From Chrysemys picta bellii (Eukaryota > Chordata > Testudines > Emydidae), in contig NC_088800.1 of NCBI RefSeq assembly GCF_011386835.1, forward strand, positions 57,875,439-57,939,438: DNA of 64,000 nt, read 5' to 3'. A program made the position numbers and the translations under genes. Shown piece after piece: positions 1-11,327 of the stretch. The first letter of the stretch is position 1. Every line of letters begins with the position of its first letter. The notes under the pieces were generated by a model. It saw nothing but the letters and a program-made list of their open reading frames with translations. It did not search any database and was not told the DNA's origin.

Positions 1-2240
1 TGGGAACTGATACCCCAAAGGAATTGAGTCCAAACGTCTTTCCTTTGATTTACACCTCTTGCACTGACAAGTGTGATGGTTTCCTCCTGCCTCCCCTCCC
101 CTGCACACCGCAGGGGTGAGGGCACAACCCATCACACAACTATTCCCTTGGGTCCTCCATATGCCAGCGCACAGCAGCCTTGTTCAGCCTTCTCCGCTGC
201 CCATAGGTGCTCACTGGAGGGTGGCAGCTAGGGGCCTGAATAAGAACCCCCTAACAATGTCCATCATAAGAAGCCACCAGTCCCACAACTGTCCTGCCCA
301 ACATTCTGCGTGCAGACCAGTGCCCAGCATGGCCCCGCACTCACCATCATGGATAAAAAGCAGAAATAACTAACTAATCCATCCATCCCAACCTGCACTC
401 AGGCAACCTGCTGGTCTCTCACCCCCATGAGTGCCCAGCTCCACTTCTGGGGGTCTCACGCTAGCCCCAGCGGCCACTCCCCCAAAACTCTGATCTCAGC
501 CAAACAGTCCTGTTAGAGGGTCTACCCAAAGGGCTGCTGAGTTTTGGGTTAAAGACAATAAGGACCAGGCCAGCACACAAAGCCTGGTGGTTCCATAGTC
601 CTAGTATGGCAGACCAGCACAGGTCATCAATCCAGGTGAGAATTCCAGCCCAGGGTCTGGGTTTCTTGCTCTACCTAAACATGTTGCCCCCTGTCCTCAT
701 CTTAACACCCATACACCAAAATTCCAAGTACCCATCTCAGTGCATAGTCTCCAGGGGCAGGCTAGATTACTAGGATGCCAGGTGGCTGTGGGGAGACTAC
801 AGGATGCTCCATTCACCTGCTCGCACCTGCAGATCAGGCAGGCCTTGTTCTGCCTCCCCCCGCCCTCCCCCATGAATCTTCAGGCAGTAGAAGGACAGAT
901 GGGCATTCATAGCAATAAGGACCGAGCTATGGAGCCATCTTAAATGAGCATCTCCAAAGGGAGAGAGGCCAGTGTCCCAGGCCCTGGGGGAGGCTGGGAA
1001 CCACATTGCAGCAGGAGTGGGCAGACACATTCCCTGCACCCTGACACCAATCACGGGATTCAGAGACCTGACAGCCCCGAGAGGCCACTGGGGACACCAG
1101 ATGGCAGGCAGCATGGGGCTAAGAAGAGCAGCGCCCCTGCTAGGCTGCTCTACGGTTCCAAGGCCTGCTGGGGGAGCATCCCCAGCCGTGTAAGCAGCCA
1201 CCTGTGCACAATGCACACCCCACATAGGCACCTGTCTGGGCATGCACACAGGGGCACAGAGATTTCCACAACATAACCCCCTCTACAAGCGGGGCTTCAG
1301 CAACCCCCCCCCCAGCACCGGACCTGTATCCCAGCTGTGACTCCAAGGGTAGCAGCATGCGGGAGATCACGGCTCCAGGGCTATTCAAGGGCTGGCCGTT
1401 AGACCCCATCACCCCATGGAGCAGGGTTGTCCCTCACCCACAGCAGGGATGGGCCCAGGACCCTGGCCCTGCCTGCTTGGAGGCAGAGACAAAGGGGCTG
1501 GTGAGCAGCGCGGAGAGAAGATTCAGCATCTTTCCTCCTCCTTGAGCTCTTTGTCTACCACCTTCATAGTCCCCCCCCCCCCAACATTTCCATTGTCTGA
1601 ATCCTACCTCGTCTGTGAGGTGCAGAGATCCCCAGCCCAGAGCTACAAGGCAGCCAGCACAGGGCGCTCTCCGCTCCCCAACTCCATGGGCAGCACGGAG
1701 CATGGACAGTCCCTCTCCTGCGGGTTTGGGAGTGCAGCGGGGCTCCCAATCTGGTCTGTGTCAGTGCACAGAACAGTCCCCTCCCCTCTGCCAGCTCCCC
1801 CACAGGGATCAAGGCTGTCACACATGACCCGCATGGTAATAATCCTCCCCGCCCCCTCCCCCGGGATTCCCTCCTTCAGCAACAAACCCATTCAAGAAGT
1901 TTGCCCAACTGCCCGGGCATGCTCAGTGTACAGAGCCAGCCTGGCTGGGAGCAGCAGCGCGGCTGGGCTTAGAGAAGAGCTGACCAGTACTGTTGGTCAC
2001 AGCCACTCCAGCGAGGGCCCACTCCTGGCACAGCTGCTCACAGGGAGGCATGCCAGTTCTGTCCATGAAGTGCACAAGTTTCCAGCCACCCCCTTCCTCC
2101 CGAGGAGGAATCCAGTCTCGGTGGCCTCCAATGCTCTCTGATCCAGGATGTCGACAGGTGAGCTTTGGACTAGAAAACAGCCCCTGTGCTGCCCTGTAGT
2201 TTTGGTGCCACAACAAAGAAGCACATGGACCACGTCTGGC
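1..2240. other. No gene or repeat recognised
   Basis: The stretch is GC-moderate sequence with short homopolymers, including a poly-C run near 1570. The open frames on both strands are short, overlap one another and lack splice or homology support. Confidence 0.5.
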
Positions 2241-2344
2241 TAGGGTGACCAGATGTCCCGATTTTGGGGTCTTTTTCTTATATAGACTCCTATTACCCCC
2301 CACCCCCTGTCCCGGTTTTTCACATTTGCTGTCTGGTCACCCTA
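2241..2344. mobile_element. Short MITE with TAGGGTGACC ends
   Basis: This 104-bp unit begins TAGGGTGACCAGAT and ends with the inverted form, TCTGGTCACCCTA. The flanking 8-mers (CGTCTGGC and TGTTGGGC) match only partly. It is either an old hAT insertion or a TA-targeting element. The inside is pyrimidine-rich with no coding content. Confidence 0.7.
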
Positions 2345-3847
2345 TGTTGGGCTCCTACTGCGGAGCTCAGCCTGCAGTGCACTTCGACGGCCGACTGGCT
2401 GAGGCTCAGCTCCTCACCTGCTTTGGCTCCAGGGTCCCGCGTGGGGCCACTGGGGAAAATCAGAGTCCTGCTCTGCCCCTTCCCTGCTGCATCAGCTCCC
2501 CCCGCACCAGCCCAAGTTCCCTGATCCCTTTTAATAAGGGCACACGACTCTGGCGGCTCATTGTTAGCATCCCCGGAACAGCTGTCAGCCAGCAGCACTT
2601 CTCCCACCCCCAAACACCCAGCAAGCTGCCTTTATCCCAGCCTCCCCCCGTGCTGGTAGGGTTGGTGGTGACGTGGGGGAGGGGAGCATGTGCCCAGGAG
2701 CTGATGTTAAGGACCTCTATCTGCAGTTGGTTCCAACAGCATGAACCTTCTGTGTAACCAACCACCCCCCAATCCCAGCCACATCCTGGAAATACAGGGC
2801 ATGAGCAGGACATCCTATAGGGATTTGGCTGCAGGAGGCAAGACTGATGAGGACACGCCAGCAAAGTGACAGTGTGAAAGAGGTAAGAACAAGGAAACCA
2901 CACTTGCCAGAGAGTCCCCCAGCCCCGCCGGCGAGCAGCACACAACGGGTTTGGCTTGGCTGCGGGAACTTGGAGAATCAAAGACTGAGCTGCTCTCTAG
3001 TGATGTGAGGAAACAGGAAACCCCAGCAAGTGCCACCATCACCCCAAAGTGGCATGTGTTTGACCCGTCACCGCTGGTCCTCCACCACCCCGATGACCTA
3101 CAGACAGTTCTAGAATGCCCCTTGCCCTGTTGCTCTGCCAATGGCTGCCACGTTTCACTGGAGTGAATGCAACATTAGGACATACCTGCTTCATCCAGGA
3201 GCACACTGCACCTGAGTGTGCGGAGTATGCTAGGACGGATCGCTTAGTGGGTGTACCTGGCAGCACAGCAGGCAAACTGCACCTGGGTGCACTGTGTCCC
3301 CCAGCTGAATGGCAGGCTCATTGCACCTGGACATTGTATGTGCCAGGAAGTACCATGCCAGGTAAGATGCACTGCACCTGTGCAGACCCAGTAAGGCACA
3401 ACTGGCTGCATGAGCCCAGTGGAGAGCAGATGGGTCTGGGTAGAGGAGAGGAGAATGAAGGGCACAGGTTCACCGCTACGTAGCAGCAGGCCTGAATTAC
3501 CTATATGGTCCTATAAGGGATCTCAGACCACACGGCAATCACACTGTACACGCCAGCCAGGGCTGCAGGAAGCGAGCGGCAACCCGCAGTCAACGGGTCT
3601 CTTCGCTGACTGGGCTTCATGCCTCAGAGCCTTCTTGGCTAGGGTAGCCTAGACCAAATTTTCAGCTTGCCACCGCATGAGGGAGAAATGCCACAAACAG
3701 AGATTGGCTAAACCCCCAGAACCCTGCAGAGGCCTCAGGGAGGAGCCCAATGCAGTTCATCGTAAGTCCAGTTTCACATGGTCCACAACCGCCTCCACCC
3801 TGCCCCCCCCGAGGCAGTGGGGTTAGAAAGAGGACGAGGACAGTTAC
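2345..3847. other. No gene or repeat recognised
   Basis: Nothing convincing is seen. A loose set of CTGCACCTG-type words between 3200 and 3400 suggests decayed tandem sequence, but no regular period could be fixed. Confidence 0.45.
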
Positions 3848-4001
3848 CTCCTAGGCAGAGCAGGGCAGTCTCTCCAGCCCCCTGTGCACGCGTGGGCTGC
3901 TCCAGGGGCAGAGCCGTCCGCTTCTTGTGCGTGTGACGCTCAGGCCAGAGTGGGTGCTGGCAAAACCGATGCTGCGCTTCCTGCTTTGTGGTTTCGGCTT
4001 C
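3848..4001 (-). CDS. Weak candidate exon after the 4.2-kb exon
   Basis: This 154-nt open stretch starts after GATAG and ends at GGAG|GTAACTG, a strong donor in phase 1. A phase-0 start agrees with the phase-0 donor alternative of the exon at 4219-4345, leaving a short 217-nt intron. The encoded peptide is basic and contains RFCQHPLWPERHTHKKR. The acceptor is poor and no family is recognised. Confidence 0.2.
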
Positions 4002-4218
4002 CTATCAAGAGTGCTGAGCTGTACTGAGCTCGTTGCCATGGGAACGAGAGCCTAGGGTGGAGGGGAACGTCACTGGCACCAGGAGGGGTTTCAAGGTGGG
4101 CTGACGAACGGTGGAAGTGGCAGGGCAGCAAGGGGTGCAAGGATAGGGCCTGGCAAGGCAGGACGAGAGACCAGCACCAAGCCTGCGTCTGACCAAGGTG
4201 CTTCCGAGATCATCCCAC

Positions 4219-4345
4219 CAGGAGCCTCTTCTCCAGCCCGAAGAGCCTGACTTGGAGCTTGGCACGCTGACGTGCCATGGCAGCTGCGTTTGAAAACAGG
4301 CTGCTGAGCTCTTCAGGATCAGCTCCCGGGGGAAGATGGCGCACC
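4219..4345 (-). CDS. Candidate downstream exon with a short helical segment
   Basis: A strong acceptor (GACTTTCCTTTTGCAG) is followed by a 127-nt open stretch in phase 2. It reads through PEELSSLFSNAAAM and ARQRAKLQVRLFGLEKRLL, an alanine- and leucine-rich, basic amphipathic segment resembling a coiled coil. Two endings are possible. A GTGGGA donor after 4219 would leave phase 0. Alternatively, the frame continues two codons to a TGA and would then be a C-terminus. It lies about 17 kb downstream of the Ser/Pro-rich exon on the same strand and might belong to that gene. However, that exon ends in phase 1, so at least one exon would be missing between them. It could also be chance. Confidence 0.3.
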
Positions 4346-5927
4346 CTGCAAAAGGAAAGTCCTCTCCTAGGTGGACACTAGGCCTCTCCCAGCTGCTCTG
4401 TCAGACTTCTGAGGCCCCTTCCTTCCCACCACAGCAGCAGGGAGAGCCCAGGTTTGGTCTCTGCGCAGGAAGCTTTCTGCAGAATGTGTTTATAGCCTGA
4501 CATTTGCCTGGCTGGGCTTGGACTCGGTGACTTTTTCAGCCAACGATAACCACTAAACCCCCACCCACCCACACAGTTGCAACCCACACTATCCTGCCTC
4601 TGAACCTCTAAACCGCAGCTCACCCCACTTCGGCCCCTGCCACACATCTTCGTGAGCAGCAGCGAAGGGAGAGAGCGTGCGGAAGGGCCTTATGGGAGGG
4701 GCAAGGAAAGAAAAGAGCAAGGAAAAGGTTTAAAGAAAGAGAGGCAGCGCTGGGGATGGGGTGGGGAGCTGGCGAGTGAATGACAGGCAAGTTCAGCCAC
4801 CCGCTGGCGTCTCCTGGCATGGAAGGCGCAACAGAGGAACGGGCTGCATTCCTGCCATTGTGCCATGGGTGCTGAGAGACCCGGCCATGAGGAGGGGAAT
4901 TCCACTCCTCCAAGGGCCTGTTTGCTCAGGGCTCCCAGTTCTCCACTTTCTCACAGCTCCAAGCAAACATTACAGCCCCGGAACACAAAGCAGAGCACTT
5001 CAGAAAGGGCATCATGCTGATGAGTATTTACCCTGGGCTGAGGGTGCTTGCCCAATCTCCCCGTCCTCACCTGCAGCCTCCTGTAGATTCAGGTGCTTTT
5101 TCCCTCATGAGACTCTTGGAAAAGCAGTAAGAGCAGCAGTACAGTGCAAGACACTGGTCTCTGACTGGATACAGGGACAGCCATGTATGCAGTACGACAG
5201 CAAACAAGCTAGAGGTGGCAGGCTGTAGAGCACAGCCAGTGGGTAGCCTCAACATGTGTGCACGGAGTAGTGTTGTGCGAGAAGTTGCCTCTTTGCACTG
5301 CTGGAGGCTGTCTCACTGTTCACACAATGACCAGGAACAGGAGGGAGGGAAGGGATTTTGCACCAACACGTGCAAAGACACAAACGTTCCCGTATTTCGA
5401 TGCAGATGGCAATCTTTGGGCAAGTGTAATTTCTAATGCTGACGTTCAAAGATGAAGCCAAGACAATGGTTGAGTGGGGGAAAATGTCTCACTGTCGCTC
5501 AGAGAAAGGGGGGTGTCCCTCAGAATTAGGACTGAGTTACTGACAATCTGGCCATTTTCACAAACTGGAAGCCGAATGGAATGCTGTTGTGAATATTTCA
5601 CACACATCCATGTGCACGCAGGATACATCCAGCAAGCCTGTGCCCTCTGTCTTCTTGATAGGATAAGGTGGCCTTTCCAGGAAGTGTTGAAACATCCTAG
5701 TGCCTTCTGGCAGTAACTGCTACCAGCTGTGACAACACTGAAGGAGACCGGGACTGTCTAACCCACACTCCCCTACCCACTCCATCAATACAGAAACCAT
5801 CACGAGCAGCAGCCAGCGTCAACCACCCCAGGAGCCAGATGGGGAAGGAATGAGGGCAGAGGAGTAGTGACCCTGTTGGTACAAGGATGATGGAACCTGG
5901 AAGGAACACCAAGAGGAGTCTTTATAC
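4346..5927. other. No gene or repeat recognised
   Basis: Unique-looking sequence. Reading frames up to 155 codons have no features of real coding sequence. Confidence 0.45.
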
Positions 5928-6308
5928 TAGGGCTGTCGATTAATCGCAGTTAACTCTCACGATTAACTCAAAAAAATTAATCACAATTAATCGCAGTTTT
6001 AATTGCATTGTTAAACAAGAGACTACCGATTGAAATTTATTAAATATTTTGGATGTTTTTCTACATTTTCATATATATCTTGTATGCTGTGGTGTAATTG
6101 AAATTGATGTGTATATTTTGATTACAAATATTTGCACTGTAAAAATGATAAACAGAAGAAATAGTATTTTTCAATTCACCTCATACAAGTACTGTAGTGC
6201 AATCTTTGTCCTCAAAGTGTAACTTACAAATGTAGGGTTTTTTTGTTACATAACTGCACTCAAAAACAAAACAATATAAAACTTACGAGGCTACAAGTCC
6301 ACTCAGTC

Positions 6309-6527
6309 CTACTTCTTGTTCAGCCAATTGCTAAGACAAACAAGTTTGTTTACATTTACGGGAGATAATGCTGCCTGCTTCTTATTTACAATGTCACCAG
6401 AAAGTGAGAACAGGCATTTCCATGGCACTTTTGTAGCTGGCATTGCAAGGTATTTACATGCCAGATATGCTAAACATTCATATGCCCCTTTATGCTTTGG
6501 CCACCATTCCAGAGGACATGATTCCAT
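6309..6527 (-). pseudogene. hAT transposase C-terminal dimerisation fragment, left arm
   Basis: This 72-codon minus-strand frame contains CPLEWWPKHKGAY, KYLAMPAT, LFSLSGDIVNKK and NVNKLVCLSNWL. These are hallmarks of the hAT C-terminal dimerisation domain (ZBED/Ac-type transposases). It ends at a natural stop after NKK. It lies in the left arm and is the inverted counterpart of the plus-strand copy near 7000-7170. It keeps several residues that the plus copy has lost, so the arms have diverged or came from different copies. There is no N-terminal zinc finger or catalytic core. Confidence 0.8.
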
Positions 6528-6666
6528 GCTGATGACGCTTGTTAAAAAAAATGCGTTAATTTAATTTCTGACTGAACTTCTTGGGGGAGAATTGTATGTC
6601 TTTGGCTCTGCCATATATTTCATGTTATAGCAGTCTCGGATGATGACCCAGCACATGTTGTTCATT

Positions 6667-7173
6667 TTAAGAACACTTTCACTGCAGATTTCACAAAACG
6701 CAAAGAAGGTACCAATGTGAGATTTCTAAAAGTAGCTACAGCACTCAACCCAAGATTTAAGAATCTGAAGTGCCTTCCAAAATCTGAGAGGGATGAGGTG
6801 TGGAGCATGCTTTCAGAAGTCTTAAAAGAGCAACACCGATGCGGAAACTACAGAACCCGAACCACCAAAAAAGAAAATCAACCTTTTGCTCGTAGCATCT
6901 GACTCAGGTAATGAAAATGAACATGCGTCTGTCCGCAGTGCTTTGGATGGTTTTCGAGCAGAACCCGTCATCAACATGGACACATGTCCTCTGGAATGGT
7001 GGCTGAAGCATGCGCATCTGTCACGTAAATATCTTGCGACGTCGGCTACAACAGTGCCATAAGAACACCTGTTCTCACTTTCAGGTGACATTGTAAATAA
7101 GAAGCGGGCAGCATTATCTCCCATAAATGTAAACAAACTTGTTTGTCTGAGCGATTGGCTGAACAAGAAGTAG
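6667..7173 (+). pseudogene. hAT transposase remnant, centre and right arm
   Basis: The plus strand reads FKNTFTADFTKRKEG, VRFLKVATALNPRFKNLKCL and SERDEVWSMLSEVLKEQ, which match the stretch just before the dimerisation domain of hAT transposases. A frameshift near 6840 moves the frame. It then continues through LLLVASDSGNENEHAS, NMDTCPLEWW, a premature TAA near 7061, and LFSLSGDIVNKKRAAL to a stop after NKK. The N-terminal two thirds are absent. This is a dead internal-deletion derivative. Confidence 0.82.
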
Positions 7174-7568
7174 GACTAAGTGGACTTGCAGGCTCTAAAA
7201 TTTTAGATTGTTTTATTTTTGAATGCAGTATTTTTGTACCTAATCCTATATTTGGAAGTTCAACTTTCGTGATAAAGAGATTGCACTACAGTACTTGTAT
7301 TAGGTGAATTGAAAAATACTATTTCTTTTGTCTTTTTACAGTGCAAACACTTGTAATCAAAAATAAATATAAAGTGAGCCCTGTATACTTTGTATTCTGA
7401 GTTGTAATTGAAATCAATATATTTAAAAATGTAGAAAACTCTCAAAAATATTTACATAAATGGTATTCTATAATTGTTTAACGGTGCAATTAATTGCAAT
7501 TAATGTTTTAAATCACGCAATTAATCGCGGTTCATTTTTTTAAATCACTTGACAGCCCTACTTTATAA

Positions 7569-8498
7569 CCCGTCCCGGGTGGTTCTCCCGGACTTCCCAC
7601 CTACTCCACCGCCCAGCATCACCACACATATTTCCGAGTCCTGGGATGGACTAAATGGTCACAAGGAGAGAGAGTCAGGGAGGGGGGTGACAAGAGAGAA
7701 GGGCAGAGAAATCAGAGGTGGGGAAAAGACTGGGAGAGGGCAAAGGATAAGGGAGGATGATGAAGAGGGAAAGACACTGAGCCCAACCACTCCCACTCGC
7801 TCATGCCCATGGAGCAGCTCACCCAAGGAGCTCACAGATTGCAGCGCCTGTGCAGGCTGCAACACCCTTTGCCCCCAACAGCCGATCGTTGCTGGCAACA
7901 AAACAACCCAGCCCCAGACTCTACAGGTGTCGGCAATGGGTGGGAGGGAGGAAGAATCCAGGCAAAGAACAGATCCCAGTCTCACCTAGAGCATGAAGAG
8001 GAGGGGATGGCGGAGCTAAAGGTCACGGATCCTTTCTAAATGCACTACCCTCAGTAAGGGCTTAATTAGCCCCTTTGGTCTGCTGGGGTCCTGGGTGTGG
8101 GACACAACTCCTCCGCTGCAGTGAGTCAGCAGGGAGACACCCCAACCCACCAGCGGGGGAGGGCAGCTCGCTCCTCTGGGCTGTGACCTTAGAGGAGGTG
8201 GGCGTGGGGATGGGAAAGCCCCCACTCTTTGCTCAGTCCCAAAGGCGGTTAATCACTGACACTGTTCAAATGGAGTATTGGGGCAAGGCCGGTGCCAGCA
8301 GCTGAATGGGAACCCCTGCAGGGCCCCATGGGGAGGGGACCGGTGGTCTCTGGGGCTCCCCTCATCCAGCCTGGGGAGGGGCAACTCATCTCTAATCCCC
8401 TGAGAACCCCTCTTAGTCACATCAGGGCAGATTATCCTTCAACGTGCCCCTCTATCCTTCCTGGGGGGAATTGTCTCTCTGCCCGTCTGTCCCCCCAA
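7569..8498. other. No gene; GC-rich spacer
   Basis: No repeat family or coding exon is recognised. Purine-rich patches near 7660-7760 give a low-complexity open frame. Confidence 0.45.
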
Positions 8499-8840
8499 GC
8501 CCCTCTGCCCCCAGCTGGGAGGGATGCCTGTGCCCCCTCTCTCCCCCAGAGCCCCTCTGCCCCCAGCTGGGAGGGGTGCCTGTGCTCCCTCTCTTCCCCA
8601 GAGCCCCTCTGCCCCCAGCTGGGAGGGATGCCCGTGCCCCCTCTCTCCCCCAGAGCCCCTCTGCCCCCAGCTGGGAGGGGTGCCTGTGCTCCCTCTCTTC
8701 CCCAGAGCCCCTCTGCCCCCAGCTGGGAGGGGTGCCCGTGCCCCCTCTCTGCCCCAGAGCCCCTCTGCCCCCAGCTGGGAGGGGTGCCCGTGCCGCCTCT
8801 CTGCCCCCAGCTGGGAGGGGTGTCTGTGCCCCCTCTCCCC
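8499..8840. repeat. 52-bp minisatellite, about six units
   Basis: Units starting GCCCCTCTGCCCCCAGCTGG recur at 8499, 8551, 8603, 8655, 8707 and 8759, an exact 52-bp period, with a partial unit after. Variants alternate between TGTGCTCCC and CGTGCCCCC. Because 52 is not a multiple of three, every frame cycles through the same peptides, which explains the long open frames on both strands here. Confidence 0.95.
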
Positions 8841-10079
8841 TCCAGGGCTGTGTGTCCCTGCCCCGTCCCTCCCAGACCCCCTTCCCCACACTCGCTCCCA
8901 GGACCAGAGGGCTGCTCTCCCCACTGCTCTCTTACGTTATGTCACAAGCCAAGCGTGGCACCCTTTCCTTGCCCAAACAGCCATGGAACCTCGGCCCCAG
9001 CTGGTGCTAACTGAACTCAGGGAGGCTGGTGCCGGGGCGGGACCAGAGCACAGGTGATGCAACGGTTGCTAAGAAGTGGTGAAGTCACATTGGAGTCTCT
9101 TAAAGGGATACTACCAAGTCCCAAGAAACTGCAAGCACAACGGTCCCACCCAGGGCCCGCGTGCAATGCTTTGTATGGCAAGTGCTGCGGGGGACTCCTC
9201 TCTCTCCCCCTCCAGTACCTCTGCTGCATCCAAGCACCCGCCACCATCAATGTGACGAAACCACCATGCGCAGGGGAAGTGAGACACCACCTTGCAAGGG
9301 TTTAAGGGTGTTAAAAAACTTGCGGGATTGACTGAGAAGTAAAAATGCAGGAGTACTGCAGCTGCAGCAGTGGGATAATTAAACGCACGCATGCCTCTTG
9401 TGAGTGTACGCGTGGGTGTGAGAGAGGAATATCCACCTTCCCTTTCCCTGCCATTGTACTGATGCCTCTTTTAGTTGCCATTTCAGTTTCCAAATGCCTT
9501 GACCGGGCCCACTGGCTGCAAGGGGTCTGCGATCAGGGTAAACGTCAGTTACGTGCCAGTGTAACTGACACTGCCCAGAACTGTGTGACTGTTAGAGGTT
9601 CTTGCTTCTGGGGTCTGGTGCACAGGCAGGTTTTTGGTGGGCACGGGGTACCATGCTGGCATCAGGAATTTGGTGCCCTACTTGCTGTTTGGTCCCCATC
9701 AGCTAAGTGTTGATTACGGGTAGTGGAGGGCTGCTCTGCAAGCAGGACATGCTCTGGCAAGCCTCTTTATCTGAACCAGGGCCGAGTAAACAGCAATTCT
9801 CTCTCTCAAGCTGGTTGGTCTCTTTCTATTCCAATCTGTTTAGAAAGGGGAAACACTGGCTACCCGCCCCGCCCTCTCCCTGACAAAAGCAGTGGCTAGG
9901 CCTACTGAGGGTAGCACTGCTCCATAGCACGAACACAGGGGTGGGAAGTAGGAGATGTGGCTTCTCAGCCCAGCCACTTGCTTTGTGACCGTCAGATGTG
10001 GCTACTGATTTGGGTGCCCAACTTGAGACATAAACACAACGTAAATCTTTACATACGTCTCTTTGCTCATCTTCTAGAC
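8841..10079. other. No gene or repeat recognised
   Basis: Unique-looking sequence with no supported exon. Confidence 0.4.
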
Positions 10080-10570
10080 CAGTGGTTCTCAACCCTTCTG
10101 GGCTCAGGACCCACTTGTAAATGGTTATGGCCTGTCGCAACCCCGTCAATTGTCTGTGGGTGGAGGCCCTGGGGCAGTTTCGGTCGCATCCTGCCCGGCA
10201 CTCACCCCACAGTGGCAGCTCCTGTGCTGTGCGGCTGGCTGGGCTTGGCTCTCCCCTCTGCGGTTGCAGCACTGCTCAGGTTTGGCCCCACCCCCCCTGA
10301 CTGGACCAAATTGGTGAGAGTGGAGTTGTGACCTGGCTCCTGGGGTTGCAGTGCCACTCACTCAGATTTGGCCTACGTGGGCTCCTGTTGTCATGACGGC
10401 TGGGCCAAACCTGAGTGGTGCTGGGAACCCAGAGGCTGCAGTGCCTGCAGCAGGGAGGCGAGCCCAGTCAGCCCTGTGGGGCAGGAGCCACAGGAGCTGG
10501 CACATGACCCTTTGAAGGATTCCAGCGACCCAATTTGGATCCCGGCCTATGGGTTGAGGCCATATGCAGG
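10080..10570. mobile_element. Old hAT (Charlie-like) non-autonomous element
   Basis: The left end is CAGTGGTTCTCAACC, the classic hAT/Charlie terminus. The right end near 10550-10567 contains GGGTTGAGGCC, a decayed inverted match. No clean 8-bp duplication is seen, so the right boundary is approximate. No transposase is present. Confidence 0.65.
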
Positions 10571-11060
10571 AATATAGCAATTACCATGTCAGCTCAGCCC
10601 AGCCACCAAAATCTGTCTGTAACCTGTCTTCAACAATGGTCAATGGCAGAGACCCGAGAGGAAGCAGTTTCTGAGCTTCTAGAGATTGACCCCTTGTGAA
10701 AATCCAGCATATGGCAGACACAGGCAGCTCCACTCTGCAGGGAAGCTCAGTTTGAAGTGTGAGGTGAGAAATGGGAGCAAAGGAAGGAGGATTATTATAG
10801 GTAACAAAACCTTCTGGTCAGCTCGTAAGTGTCACCCGGCCCTGCGAGACCTGCGTGGAAAATCCCGCTTTCATTCACTATGTTCCACAAAGAAAGGACC
10901 CTGCTTTCATCAGTTTTGTGTAGAGAGAGAGGATCTGGACACACTCTGAACACTGACAGATGATGGTGACCCTTAGCATCTAATGGTGCTTCACATCTAA
11001 GCACTCTGCAGACATGGCTCAGGGAAAAGTCCTGAAAGTGCCCAATTTGGCCAGGAAATG

Positions 11061-11327
11061 AGGTGTGTGCGTGTGTGTGTATAGCTGTGTGTGTGTGTTG
11101 GGTGCATGTGTGTAGCTGTATGTGTGTGTAGGGGTGCATGCGTGTGTGTAGCTGTGTGTGTGTTGGGTGCGTTTGTGTAGCTTCGTGTGCTTGTTGGGGG
11201 TGTGTGTGTGTAGCTTTGTGTGTTGGGTGAGTTTGTGTGTGTGTGTTGGGTGCGTGTGTGTACCTCTGTGTGTAGCTGTGTGTGTGTGCTGTGTGTGTGC
11301 TTGTAGCTGTGTGTGTGTTGGGGGATC
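11061..11327. repeat. GT-rich microsatellite/minisatellite
   Basis: About 270 bp of interrupted (GT)n with recurring GTAGCTGTGTGTG and TTGGGTGCGTGTG words. It is probably an expanded dinucleotide tract that acquired a longer, irregular period. The Cys/Val- and His/Thr-rich open frames over it are artefacts. Confidence 0.93.

Larger units (their letters stand above)
5928..7560. mobile_element. hAT-derived foldback element with 0.6-kb inverted arms
   Basis: The element starts TAGGGCTGTCGATTAATCGC and ends in the inverted form GACAGCCCTA. Flanks are CTTTATAC and CTTTATAA, an 8-bp duplication with one difference, as expected for hAT. The left arm (about 5928-6539) and the reverse complement of the right arm (about 6965-7560) align along their length. 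Both contain the terminal ATTAATCGC-rich block, the shared CAAGTACTGTAGTGCAATCT segment and a copy of the transposase C-terminus. The central 425 bp holds more transposase on the plus strand. The element is AT-rich, unlike its neighbourhood. It cannot encode an active transposase. Confidence 0.88.

Noticed and set aside
8499..8840. Regularly spaced repeats resembling an array with spacers
   Set aside because: The whole unit, including the would-be spacer, is repeated; it is a minisatellite in vertebrate DNA, not a CRISPR array.
8292..9057. Overlapping open frames of 145-240 codons on both strands
   Set aside because: Explained by the 52-bp minisatellite lacking stop codons in all frames.
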